Assembly (NCBI GenBank): GCA_963971225.1
Contig: OZ020269.1
Location: 97,148,040-97,212,039, forward strand
DNA: 64,000 nt
Reading direction: 5' to 3'
DNA from: Melieria omissa
Taxonomy: Eukaryota; Arthropoda; Insecta; Diptera; Ulidiidae
Shown here: piece by piece, positions 9,976-21,480 of the stretch
Numbering within the stretch: the first letter of the stretch is position 1
Layout of the letters: each line of letters opens with the position of its first letter
Translations under genes and position numbers: made by a program
Notes under the pieces: model-generated
Told to the model about the DNA's origin: nothing
The model's database searches: none
What the model saw: the letters and a program-made list of their open reading frames with translations, nothing else

Positions 9976-10370
9976 TATATTTTTCTTCGTAATATAGTTG
10001 GTTGAGCTATGACTTTGTCTAAAATAATAACAAGAATCACATGTTATGTATACAAAAAATTTAACTTTTTAATTTTTTTCTGGCCATTCTTCCATTTCAT
10101 TTTGTTTTGTCTAAAGTATTATAATATATAACAAAAAACACATATTATAAAAATATATATGATAAATTTGTATTTTCAACTATTTATCTAGTCAATCTTG
10201 TACTTTTCTACAACTTTCATCTATATTTTTAACTATAAATTCAATCCAATTAACAGTTTGAATATTTTTTTAGCTTTGTGACAAACTGTCACACGTGTGA
10301 CAATGTGTCACAAAATGCCTAAAACATAGAATTACACTAAATACCACCTGAATTTCCCATTCCACTTAAT
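9976..10370 (+). repeat. Diverged single unit of the 420-bp repeat family
   Basis: TAGTTGGTTGAGCTATGACT, TTTTCTACAACTTTCA, AATTCAATCCA, AACAGTTTGAA, the heptamer cluster and AAAACATAGAATTACACTAA follow the same order as the array at 11850-12815. This is an older, separated member. Confidence 0.75.
10277..10312. repeat. TGTGACA heptamer cluster, copy 3
   Basis: Four intact alternating heptamers with spacers AAC, CG, ATG inside a diverged 420-bp-family unit. Confidence 0.9.
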
Positions 10371-11849
10371 TTTTTTAATCAGTTTGCCAAATAACTCATA
10401 AAAAAACATTAGATTGAATTTTTATAGCCAAAGTTAACACATTCAAGCAACACATAATCACATTGTGCTTATTTATAACTGCCATAAGCAAATATATATC
10501 ATAAAATATGGCAAAATAACTAGCATGAGATATGCCTGCATAATTGGCCATTTGCATGTTAGCAAACAAGATAACAATCCAAACGATAAATAACAATAAA
10601 ATGCAATTCATCAATAAGCAAAGCAAAGCAGCTAAATTGAAAATCTACTTTTATCATGACATATTTTGAAGTGATTTGTATTTTTAGCCACTTATTGATT
10701 GTGCCAACAATAAATATTTATAGGAAACATTTGGCTACTGGAATAGAAGGCCGTCTAGTCAGCTATTGGTTGCAGTCGCATATAGCAGCGAATATGTCGT
10801 CCCAAAGTGGGACGACAAACAATGCAAGCTAAGTGTTTATGAATATTTATGGAACAGGGGAAATTGATTTTGGGGAATTCTGTGCGCGTCATTTCAACCG
10901 AAATTCCAGTCTTTAGGTGACTGAAAGGGAGAGAGAGGGAGTGAAAGAGTAAGAGTAAGTGAATGTACATAGCTGCTACAATGGGGTAACCGACAATGTA
11001 GTTGCTTGACAGACGCATTCATTCAATTGCGAAATAGTAATTTCCTCTTTGGCTGATTGCTTGTCGAGGTCGCAAGCAACTTGGGAGTTCATGGGGATTG
11101 TGCGGGGAGTATCGATTACAAATTGAATTTCCTAATACTGATTGTATTTGGAGTTGCGATGAGTGATGCGATGGACTAAAGTGACGCAAGTCCAGCAGAA
11201 TGTCGAGATTAAATTGAGCATGAATGCAGAACGAACTTGATTATTTGGGGTACACGAGAAGGGGGAAAAGTTCTATTAGCGCATAAAAGCGCAAAAGGTA
11301 GAAATTCACGTAAATACAATTTATTGTTGTTGATGTCATAATTATTTCGTTTTCTTCTCGAATGGACAACAATCAAACGTATTTAGTTGGAATTGAATAT
11401 ATTTTAATCACTGAATGCTTTCATGCATAGCTTCTATTAAGATTCACTAAAGCATGTTAAGTGCAAAACTGATGGGCCAAGGTTGATTGAGTGGGTGCGA
11501 GCAAGATTGGAATTGTGATACTGAATTTATTATAGAGTGAAGTAATCAAAGCTTGAGGATTAACTATGATGTAGGAATCTAATAAAGTACATCAGACACT
11601 TGATAGATAATTTATAGTAAGCAATCCTTGGTCTATTCAGAGAAAACCTGGGCAACATAGCATCCAAATTTCTATAGTGGGACATTTTATAGCGGAGGAG
11701 CTGCAAGGATCTATGAGGGGTTTTCTTAGAGAAGAACTTCACTGATAACAGTGTTGATTTCAATTCAAAGTTCTCCGATAGCGATAGCGCCGTTCCATAG
11801 CCTAACCTATCCATCACATCATAATGTATGCTTGAGGTCTTTACAAGTA
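10371..11849. other. Non-coding DNA
   Basis: No recognisable gene. Minus-strand frames of 76-87 codons have no domain. A short GAGAGAGAGGGAGTGAAAGA purine stretch is near 10930. Confidence 0.5.
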
Positions 11850-12178
11850 AACTAAATTTTCTTGGAATTTATTTTAATTTAACTACGCACTTCTAACTCA
11901 AAGAAGATCTGTAATTTTTATAAAATTGCAAAGAACGAATTTAATTATTTTGGTATTTAAATTACAACTTTTTTTCTTGTGCTACAGTTGGCTTAGCTAA
12001 GACTTTGTCTTAAGTAATAAAGAAAATCGTATATTATAAAAATATTGTTGTTTTTTTAGTTTTAACTATTTTCCAATCTTGTCCATTTATTCATCTTAAA
12101 ATACTTTTCTACAACTTTCACCTATGTTTTGAACCATGAATTCAATCCATATAACAGTTTCAACATTTTTTGAAGCTT

Positions 12179-12214
12179 TGTGACAAACTGTCACACGTGT
12201 GACAATGTGTCACA
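12179..12214. repeat. TGTGACA heptamer cluster, copy 4
   Basis: Four intact alternating heptamers with spacers AAC, CG, ATG in the first full 420-bp unit. Confidence 0.9.
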
Positions 12215-12598
12215 AAATGCATAAAACATAGAATTACACTAAATATCACCTGAATTTCCCACTTAACGAACTACATTTTCTTGGAATTTATTTTAATTTA
12301 ACTACGCACTTCTAACTCAAAGAAGATCTGTAATTTTTATAAAATTGCAAAGAACGAATTTAATTATTTTGGTATTTAAATTAAAACTTTTTTTCATGTG
12401 CTACAGTTGGCTTAGCTAAGACTTTGTCTTAAGTAATAAAGAAAATCGAATATTATAAAAATGTTGTTATTTTTTTTAGTTTTAACTATTTTCCAATCTT
12501 GTGCATTTATTCATCTTAAAATACTTTTCTACAACTTTCACCTATGTTTTGAACCATGAATTCAATCCATATAACAGTTTGAACATTTTTTGAAGCTT

Positions 12599-12634
12599 TG
12601 TGACAAACTGTCACACGTGTGACAATGTGTCACA
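12599..12634. repeat. TGTGACA heptamer cluster, copy 5
   Basis: Identical to copy 4 and exactly 420 bp after it. Confidence 0.9.
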
Positions 12635-12815
12635 AAATGCATAAAACATAGAATTACACTAAATACCAACTGAATTTCCCGCTCAACGAACTACATTTTC
12701 TTAGAATTTATTTTAATTTAACTACGCACTTCTAACTCAAAGAAGATCTGTAATTTTTATAAAATTGCAAATAGCGAATTTAATTATTTTGGCATTTAAA
12801 TTAAAAATTTGTATC

Positions 12816-14222
12816 AACATTTGAATTCATCCCCTCAACTCTCAAACACTGAGAAGTATACAAAAAAAGTCTCGTTCGTAAACTGAAAAGGAAATATAGT
12901 AAAAATTTCTTCTCAAATATAGCAAATTCCTTCTCAAACAACGCAATTTGTCTTGTAATTTTCATCATAATTTCAACTTAATGTTATTGGATTTTCCATT
13001 ACCACCTGAAATGACAAATCTACCTATTAATGTATATTACACGTGCCCAAATTTTGTTTCACATAAAATAGCAGCAGCTCAATCAAATTTAGTTGCCATC
13101 AAGTGACTGTCATAATTCAAACAAATGTCGTCTACACTGTGAATACGTCAATGTCACATCGTGTACAGCAAACGTCAACCGCTCGTCATGTGAAAAGACA
13201 AACCATAAAAACCGCTGCCAAATAAAATTGATTTGCCCACATTGCACGCCCACAACCATCGTCAACACTAACGTCCAAATGCATCACCGTTAGTAGTCGC
13301 ACAGAATTGCCAGCGCACGAAAATGACGCCAAATGAAGTAAAATCACCGACGGGCCAACATCAGCAGCAACACCAAAAAAACATCAAATCTCTTCCGTGC
13401 CGTTAATTAACCACATTTGCGGTGGCAGTGCGCGTTCAACACATCTGAACACATCAGCCAGACATGAAGAATGTGGCGTTGAGGTGATTTATCAAAATTT
13501 AATTAATTGTGCACATTAATTTCAACGCATAGGAAATTGTCTGTGTGTGTGTGAGTGTTTGCAAAGAACGCCCGACAGTGCGTAATTTGGCGCAGCACAT
13601 TCACCGCTAATGATGAACTAAACTGGAGCATTTTTTGTGGTGGAAATAAACAAACTAACAGCAAAGTTGGTTTTATGCGAAAGGTAACAACGTTGCATTC
13701 ATATCTAATATGTACAGCAGCCGTTAGGTAACGGTGTTTATGTGGTCTCTCGATGGTGTTTAATTTAAAGTTCTACACAGGTGTGTTTTTCATTTTAATT
13801 TTTTATGGCAGAAAAAATGTGTTGGCTGACTGCCCGGTTTGATTAAAATTAAATGTGAGCCACATGGTTGGTTGAAGCGTTTAATTATACAACAGGGGCC
13901 AATTTTTGTGGTTCAAGTGCAGCAGTAATTAAAAATTATTGAAGCTATGTAAAAATAAATGTGTGTTTGTTTATATAACCGAAAGTGAAATGAATTTTAA
14001 ATATACATATATGTAGAAACACACAATAGAAGTATACTTCAGAGTGCCCAATGAAGGCAAGCAACAAATTTTATTGGAAATTTTCATTTATTTCAAATAT
14101 TTGTAGACAAATTGGGGTAAAAAAATCATTTTTTGACATATTTCACACTACTGGCAGCACTATTTTTGCTAAAATTGTTGTAATAATAACTACTAGGACA
14201 CGAGATGTCTTTTACAAGAGTT
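12816..14222. other. Non-coding DNA
   Basis: No recognisable gene. The Cys-rich 66-codon frame at 13093-13293 has no spaced zinc-finger pattern and no support beyond being open. Confidence 0.5.
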
Positions 14223-14258
14223 TGTGACAAGTTGTCACACGTGTGACATGTTGTCACA
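14223..14258. repeat. TGTGACA heptamer cluster, copy 6
   Basis: Four intact heptamers with spacers AGT, CG, TGT. The flanks (AACTACTAGGA before; GTTACAACATATTTCG after) resemble the 213-bp unit. Confidence 0.88.
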
Positions 14259-14324
14259 AATTGCTGAAAACACATTTAAATGAAAAAGTAAGGCATTTAA
14301 ATTAAATGTTACAACATATTTCGT

Positions 14325-14562
14325 TTAACCCTTTGCACTCGAGGCCTTTTTCGCTTGCGCGAACCAGCAACTTGAGACGATTTCGGCCAAATTCGCTAAA
14401 CACATTACAAGTTGTTTAAAAACATTTATAAACAAACAAACGTATACAAATAATAAGATTTCACCAATTTTTTACCAAAATTTTTTCGGCCGGACGCCGA
14501 AGCAGCGCCGTTCGCGTTGACACTTCAAATCGGCCCGGCGCCGCTCGAGTGCAAAGGGTTAA
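14325..14562. mobile_element. piggyBac-like MITE, 230 bp between TTAA sites
   Basis: TTAA (14325-14328) is followed by CCCTTTGCACTCGAG, and the exact inverse CTCGAGTGCAAAGGG ends at 14558 before TTAA (14559-14562). A 15-bp perfect terminal inverted repeat starting CCC and a TTAA duplication fit a piggyBac-mobilised non-autonomous element. The ends are GC-rich (CGGCCGGACGCCG; CGGCCCGGCGCCG), unlike the AT-rich flanks. No open frame. It lies between heptamer copies 6 and 7. Confidence 0.82.
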
Positions 14563-14674
14563 ATTAACTCGTTTTATAGGTTATAAGTGGTATTATAGCT
14601 TTTAATATAATACTCGTGGCATTAATTTTAGAAATATTGTCACCTTATGCAAAAACAGAGCTTTTGAAGTAGTT

Positions 14675-14709
14675 TGTGACAATGTGTCACAAGTGTGACA
14701 TTTGTCACA
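14675..14709. repeat. TGTGACA heptamer cluster, copy 7
   Basis: Four intact heptamers with spacers ATG, AG, TT (35 bp in all). Its distance from copy 6 is 452 bp, or 218 bp once the TTAA element and one TTAA are subtracted, close to the 213-bp period at 9.6 kb. Confidence 0.88.
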
Positions 14710-16119
14710 AAGTCCTATTTACTAATTTTTATTAAACACTTAGTTGATTAACCTTTTTTTAAGCGTATTTCCATTGGTAATTAAAATTTGTAGCTCAATT
14801 TTGAAAACGCTTACAAAAATTCTTGTTTAAAAATACCAAACAGTTATTATCCGTTAATGTTAATGTATGATATGGTTTGGGAACTTCCATTAAATCCAGA
14901 GACTAAGGTGCTATATTAGGAATTCGTTTAGAGCAAGACTTATATACTTTATACGAAGATGCTTAATCAATATTTTCAGTCGCGCTTACCTAATTCAATC
15001 TCACATTACCTAAAAATATGCAACAAATCATGCTTCTCAATCGAGTTATAGTCAACCAACTTAAAGACTTAGTTTAAATTTTTTGCTGCTTCTAAAATTC
15101 AAACACACACAGTGCAATTTTAACAATCACCATTTCAACCACAAATCTCTGGTGAATATTTCATTTTAGCCAAAAGCAAAATTAATTTAATTTCCTCTCT
15201 CAAAACCACCACAACAAAAGCAAAAAACGCCAAATAATTAAATTTAATAATTTTGGTTGCCAAGCGAATTTGTCGAAATATGCACAAGCAAACAGTTTTC
15301 ATTTGATGCACTTTTCTTCTCACACTGCGTTCGTCTTCTCGCATATTGGGGAAATTTTCTCTTCACTTGCTGAAATAAAGATTCAAAAGGATTTACAGCC
15401 ACAACAAAGCCACATGTCACGGCAAACTTAAATCGCATTGAAATCTGACATTGCACATTGAAAATTCTCTTTGCGTCCAAATGTTGCGAACGGTGTGTTT
15501 GACTTGAATTAACCACAACACAGTGCGGTGCTTCAATCCTTTTTAATAATTTGTTGCAGTCAAAGGCCAAACTCAGCTTTCGCTGCCAGTTCGCTGTGTC
15601 GCCGGTCCGTGTGGTAGCTGTGGTCCTGCTGGTGATTTAAACGGCGTCGCGAATGTGTCGTTGTGAGGTTGGCGGCAAAAGTTTTCATTTCATTTTGTAC
15701 ATTCTTGCTATTTCGAAAACCACTTGAGAGTTATTGCGCTAATTATGAGCTTGCAACGCCCTGCGTTGAGCAGACCGTTGCTTTTTGTTTCGAATGTTGG
15801 AGTTGTGGAGTGTGTGAGTGATTTGAAGTGGATGGAAGTGTGTGTGTGTGGAAGGACATTTTGGAATAAGGCACATGTCTACAAGTTTGAACAAAATATC
15901 AAGCAAAATTGTGTCCTTGCAATGCTCGAACATTCCAGGGCAACAGTATGGGAAGTTATGGCATAACATTTTCCTTTTCAAAACGTTTCATTGAGCTTTC
16001 TTTCTTTCTGCATTAACACCAAATCCATTCGTACAAAGACTCGTTTGGTGCGGATAATGGTCTGATTTTATTATTACTTCGTACTTCTTTCAAAACATTC
16101 AATCCAGCGAAGAAATACT
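14710..16119. other. Non-coding DNA
   Basis: No recognisable gene. A 108-codon minus frame (15244-15570) and a pair of opposite 80-codon frames (15724-15981) have no domain. The less AT-rich stretch at 15570-15700 could hold an untranslated exon or promoter, but nothing decides it. Confidence 0.45.
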
Positions 16120-17205
16120 GAAAGGTTGCGATCCACTCTGACAGCTAAGCGGCCATCAATTCACTGAGATCATACCAGGTATCCTTGAAACTGAGTTTGG
16201 ACTGCCTTGAGAAGCTACTTAAATGAACTGGAGTCTACAATTAGGTATGGGTCCTCTGGGTTCCGGATCACGCTGGCATTGAAGGCAATGAAAAGCAGAA
16301 AAAGCCGGTTCTGGGCCTGGTCGGTCCAGAACGTTTTTGTGGCTTGGAAAAAGGAGCTTTGTGCGTCCTAACCTCAATAGACGAGATAATCAACAGGAAT
16401 CAGTACTGGGACAACCAACCAGGCCTAGGACATTCCAAGGCGAGTATCGAGTAATAAAATAAGACATCATTCAAAGAATGTATGGAGGATTCAAATAACA
16501 ATCTAAGGGTTATTACAAGCAACAGGGAATGTAGATTGAGTTATCATCTAACTGAAACAGGAATACTTCAAAACGAATATTGCAGGTTCTGCTTGCAGGA
16601 AAACGAAACTGCTATACATACTATATACTAAAAAAAATTTACATATATATATTGTTACGAAAATTGCTTTCTAAGTTCGTTTGGCTTGTGTTTGAAAATA
16701 AAACAACTTCAATTACTCAGCGCAAAACGCAGTCAGAAACCAACAATCACTTTATTTACAGATTTACACTTTGCTTGTATCTACACTTGTTACCACTTTG
16801 CTTATTCAACTAAGACTCGACCCCTTGCGCTGCAGACTGCTGCTTTTATACTAGTTTTCTTATCGCGCCGAAGGTTCTTGCACATTCCAGTTGTACTTTC
16901 TATCTCGATTGTTCTAGCAAAGCTCATCACCTTTCGCGAACCATCCTCGCCATATTATAGCCAGCGAATTATAGCAAGTTTGCCGTACTCCAAAGTGCAT
17001 GCCTAAAAATATGCTTGGAAAAGCATTCATGCATAGCACAGCACAGAGTGCCTCATCGTCAATATGAAAGAAACACCTGGAGACTTTCTTATACCAGGTG
17101 CAGATTGGATTTCCAGAGGTTTAGGCATCATACTAAAATTCTCCTCGGATACTGGACTAACTGACGAAGTGTGAAGTCCATGAAGAGGGCACAACCCTTT
17201 CGATA
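16120..17205 (+). pseudogene. LINE 3' end (RNase H and C-terminus), split by a solo LTR
   Basis: This is a decayed copy of the same LINE family as 43.1-43.95 kb. Shared blocks are ACCAGGTATCCTTGAAACT, GGTATGGGTCCTCTGGGTTC, GGATCACGC, ATTGAAGGCAATGAA, AACCAGGCCTAGGACATTCC, AGGTTCTGC, ATACATACT, ACACCTGG and GATACTGGACTAACTGACGA. They encode an RNase H end and a Cys/His C-terminus in several frames with stops. The LINE runs 16120-16652, is interrupted by the LTR at 16653-17061, and resumes to about 17205. It is 5'-truncated at RNase H. Confidence 0.8.
16653..17061 (+). mobile_element. Solo LTR, Ty3/gypsy-like, copy 1
   Basis: It starts TGTTACGAAAAT and ends near CATCGTCA; the sister copy at 22286-22672 ends CATCGTTACA, so two bases are lost here. 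The 4-bp flanks are ATAT on both sides (16649-16652; 17062-17065). A 4-bp ATAT duplication is typical of insect gypsy-group elements. No internal region is present, so it arose by recombination between two LTRs. It sits inside a LINE and is younger than it. GAAAATAAAAC near the start may be a polyadenylation signal. Confidence 0.8.
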
Positions 17206-18939
17206 GAGACTTCTAAGTTAATAAATTTTCTCTTTGAAGGGGTTCCGAACCATCCAACTCACTCCATATATCACCTCAACAGTGATGAATATTTATTAGG
17301 AAAATATCATTGGTCTAAGGCGTGGTGACTTCTTGGAAACCAACGTCCCGAAGTGGTGAGTCGCTTTATGGGTCTTTATAGGTTGAACAGACGTGTCTAT
17401 AACCTGCATAACTTCCTAAGAAATATGTTGCTTTTACAGGAAACTGAACAAAACTCCAGAACTTCTTCCATGCAAAACAAAACTGTGTGGAATATTGTGT
17501 GGACTAAAAGGATATCTTGAAGCTCATTTGCCTTGTCTTTCCTTGTTGGACTCAAGAAACAATTCTATGTACTCGATATGAAAGATGGAATTGTGTGTTC
17601 TTGTTTAAGAAAATTGTGTGTGTAATAGAAGATTAAACTTTTCTTAGAATTTTCGTTCAGTACGGCCACGCCTAGTCCCCATTGCGTCCTTAGCAATGTC
17701 AGTCGAAGTTCTGTTGGCACAAAATTGTGTTTCAGTGTATTCACAACTGACTGCTTCTGATAAATAAAACACTTGAATGAATTATTAATAAACACAGTAA
17801 ATAATCTCACGAGCGCAATTTGTGCTGTGCTGCTGCTGCACATTTCGTCTTGAGCTCACTTTGTGTGCCTTCGCTCCTTGACGTGTCATGTAAGCTTTTA
17901 GGCTGAGTGCTGCCTGTGCCAAAATAATTACGCTTCCAAGTTTTTGATGCCAAGTCAAATGTGCAACGAGCATATCAATGAAGCTGAATGCACACTTTTA
18001 AGTAAATTAAATTAATTTCTTTTTCAGAAAAAATCATTATCTTTCAAACATTAAAAGATGGCACTTTATTTTCAAGCGACATTACGTGCTCTGACTTAAG
18101 TTGAGCTTAAATATTTGAGGCAATGTTCTGTGCCCGCTGGCGCCTATGACAGATTGACACATTCTACGTAAAATCCGCTGCCGCTTACTGTCATGTGCGC
18201 ATTAGACAGGAAAACAGAAGCAATTTTAAATGCTAGCAAACATTGCTAATTCCCTGAGGATATGTCACAAACACAACAACAACAACCACAATACAAACCA
18301 CAAAACGTTTGCGCAAGCAGGTTGAAAAATGTGCCGTTATGACAGCACTCATGAAGCGTATTTATCAAAAGGTCATAATTTGCCTCAAGTGGCACAAACA
18401 GCAGCCGCAATAGCAACATTAATGCCAACAACAGCCAGCGAGCAGCATAGCAACAACATGCACCAACGTATGTGGTATAACTGATAAGCCGGCTAAAATA
18501 TGATGGCCATAACCTTTTGGCAATATGTGGCCGCACATGGCCGTTAAATTGGCTCTGGCTAGCAATGCTGATACGATTTTTTGCTTGTTGTGGGTTTTTC
18601 TTTTTTACAATGTTTTGTTGTAAAATTGTGTGTTTTTATTATTGCATTCTTGCAGCTGTGCTGACATTTTGCTACATTAAAGTCGAACGTATACATTTTT
18701 GCTGACTTTAGCTGTGCTGCTGCAACAGGACATGAAATAAATCGTTTAAGCGATAGCAAATGGTGTAAATTGTAGAAGATAAAAAGACCGGAACTCAGAC
18801 ATTGCATGACAGACAACTTGTTGTTGCAGCATGTGAGAAATCATTTGAGATTGAGAGCAGTCACTCCTCCTAGAAAAAAAACTATTCGTTTGACATTCGA
18901 GTTGACGCAGGATAGTCAACATAGTCAAGCAGGTCAGTG
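17206..18939. other. Non-coding DNA
   Basis: No recognisable gene. CAACAACAACAACC near 18275 and CAG/CAACA-rich stretches near 18400 give short Cys- or Leu-rich frames with no domain. Confidence 0.5.
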
Positions 18940-20995
18940 GGTAACTCAGTGACTCAATGAGTAATTGAGGATTCAACGACTAACTAACTGAATGAGTAAC
19001 TAATCACTCAATGATTAAGAGTCTCAGAGACTCAATGACTAATTGAGTGAAGTTATGGAGTTAGAGGCGGATGAACTGTGGACCATAAAACTCAAGGACT
19101 CTCTGAAGTTGACGCAGGATATATTCATTAGAACGTAGTTCAATTACTAACTAATGACTCAATGACCACCTAATGACTCAATCACTATCTAAGGATTCAA
19201 TGACTAACTAATGACTTAATGACTAATTTATGACACAGTGAGCAATTAATGACTCAATGACTAACTAAGGACCTAATGACTAACTAATGACTTTATGACT
19301 AATTGATGATTAAATTACCAACTAATGACTAAATGAAAACTGACGACTCAACGACTAATTCGTGACTCAATGACCAATTACTGACTCGATGACTAGCTAA
19401 GGACTAATCAACCAATGACTCAATGACTAATTCATGATTAAATGAAAAACTAATCTCTCAAGACTCAATGAGTAATTTATGATTAAATAACCAACTAATG
19501 ACCCAATGAGTAACTAACGACTCAATGACAATTTTACAATTAAATGATCAACTATCTCAATGATTAACTAATGGCTCAATGACTAACTAATGACTCAATG
19601 ACCAACTAATGACTCAATGACCAACTAATAACCCAATAATAACCAACTAATAACTAATGACTCAATAACTAACTAATTACTCAACCACTAACTAAGGACT
19701 GATCAAATGAACAGCTAGCAACGCAATGACTAATTCATGATTAAATGGTCAACTAATAACTCAATGACTAACTAATGACTCACTAACTAATGCCTCAGTG
19801 ACTAGTCTATGGTTAAACTAGTGACTCAATGACTAACTAAGAACATAATGACTAACTAATGACTTAATGACTAATTGATGATTAATGACCCAATGAAATC
19901 TGACGACTGTACGACTAAGTCATGACTCAATGGCCAACTAATAACCCAATGAATAGCTAATGATTCAATGATTCATTCATGATTAAATGATCAACTAATA
20001 ATTCAGTGACTAATTCATGGCTCAATGACCAAGTAATGATTCAATGAATAACGACTAACGACTTAATGACTCAATGACCAACCACTGACTCAATGACTAA
20101 CTAAAGACTCAATGAACAACTAATGACTCAATGACTAATTCATCATTCAATGACTAACTCATCACTCAACGACTAACTAAGGACTCAATGACTTGACCAA
20201 ATGAACAAATAATGACTCAATGACTAATTCATGATTTAATGATCAACTAATAACTCAATGACTTATTCACGGCTCAATGACCAACTAATGTTTCAATGAA
20301 TAGCTAAAGACTTAATGGCTAATTCATGACTCAATGACTAATTCATGATTAAATGACCAACTAATAACTCAATGAATAAGTAACGACACAATGACTAATT
20401 CATGACTCAATGACAAACTCCTGACTCAATGATTAAGTACGGACTCAATGACCAACTAATTACTCAATGACTAATTTATGACTCAGTGAGCAACTAGTGA
20501 CTCAATGACTAACTAAAGACTCAATGAACAACTAATGACTCAATGACTTATTCACGACTCAATGACCAACTAAAGACTAAATGACCAAATAATAAGCCAA
20601 TGAATAACTAATGACTCAATGACTTATTCATGACTCAATGACCACTCACTGGCGCAATTACTAACTAAAGACTCAATAACCAACTAATGATTCAATAACT
20701 AACTAATGACTCAATGACTGATTCATGACTCAGTGACTAACTAATGACTCAATGACTGATTAATGACTCAATGACTAACTAATGACTCACTAACTAATGC
20801 CTCTATGACTAATCCATGGTTAAATGACCAACTAATGACTCACTGACTAATTTATGACTCAGTGACCAACTAATGATTCAATGTCTAACTAAGGACACTC
20901 AATGACTAATTCATGATTAAATGACTAACTAATGACTCAATGAATAAGTAACGACACAATGAATAATTCAAGACTCAATGACTAACTAATGACTT
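18940..20995 (+). repeat. 2-kb degenerate array of ATGACTCA/ACTAATGACT units
   Basis: A short unit of about 12-16 bp, variants of AATGACTCAATGACTAACT, is repeated with many substitutions and longer-order patterns such as CAATGACTAATTCATGA. By eye about thirty exact TGACTCA heptamers occur in it. All frames are full of stops (TGA, TAA), so it cannot code. Confidence 0.92.
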
Positions 20996-21270
20996 GTAAT
21001 ACAGCTCACAAAATTTAACTTTTTCACTGATTTTATTTTCCACGTCCAGTTGCTTCGCCAGTCGTTGCTCGAATCCTTGTATGAGCCTAGCGAAAGAGTT
21101 GCAAAAAGGAACTCAAGTCGAGTGATGCGAGTGTTCTATTTCGCCGAATTTAAAATTGAGTGAATTTGCCTAAAGGGATTTTGAAATAGAATCGCGTTGT
21201 TTGATTTTCTTTGCTGCTCTTTCGCTATGTTTTAAAAACAGGATGAATGGGCAGGTAGTGCGAACATATT
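20996..21270. other. Unique 275-bp interruption of the array
   Basis: A non-repetitive segment (CACGTCCAGTTGCTTCGCC; GTCGAGTGATGCGAGTG) splits the ATGACTCA array. The edges read TAATACAG and TATTACAG, a 7/8 match that could be a target duplication, but no convincing terminal inverted repeat follows. Confidence 0.5.
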
Positions 21271-21480
21271 ACAGACTCAATGACCAACTAATGACTTAAT
21301 GATTAATCCATGATTACATGACCAACTAATGACCATTTAATGACTCAGCGTCTAATTAAGGACTTAATAATGACAAACTTATTACTCAACAACTAATTCA
21401 TGACTTCTTGACGCAATAATGACTTAATCACTAACTAATGACACAACGTCTTACTAATGATGACTAATGAACCACTAATG
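21271..21480 (+). repeat. Second block of the ATGACTCA array
   Basis: Same unit as 18940-20995 (ACTCAATGACCAACTAATGA), resuming after the unique interruption and fading out near 21480. Confidence 0.85.

Larger units (their letters stand above)
11850..12815 (+). repeat. 420-bp tandem repeat, two full units and one partial
   Basis: Units start at 11850, 12269 and 12689 (AACTA, ATTTTCTTGGAATTTATTTT), giving a period of 419-420 bp. They are very similar to one another. Each full unit ends with the TGTGACA cluster and CATAGAATTACACTAAATA. The third unit stops after about 125 bp. No coding frame. Confidence 0.9.

Noticed and set aside
9562..12815. CRISPR-like array because of regularly spaced palindromic repeats
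   Set aside because: The spaced units are themselves repeats, not unique spacers, and the genome context is eukaryotic.
20996..21270. Transposon with 8-bp duplication inside the ATGACTCA array
   Set aside because: Edges match 7 of 8, but no terminal inverted repeat or coding sequence supports an element; kept only as an unexplained island.
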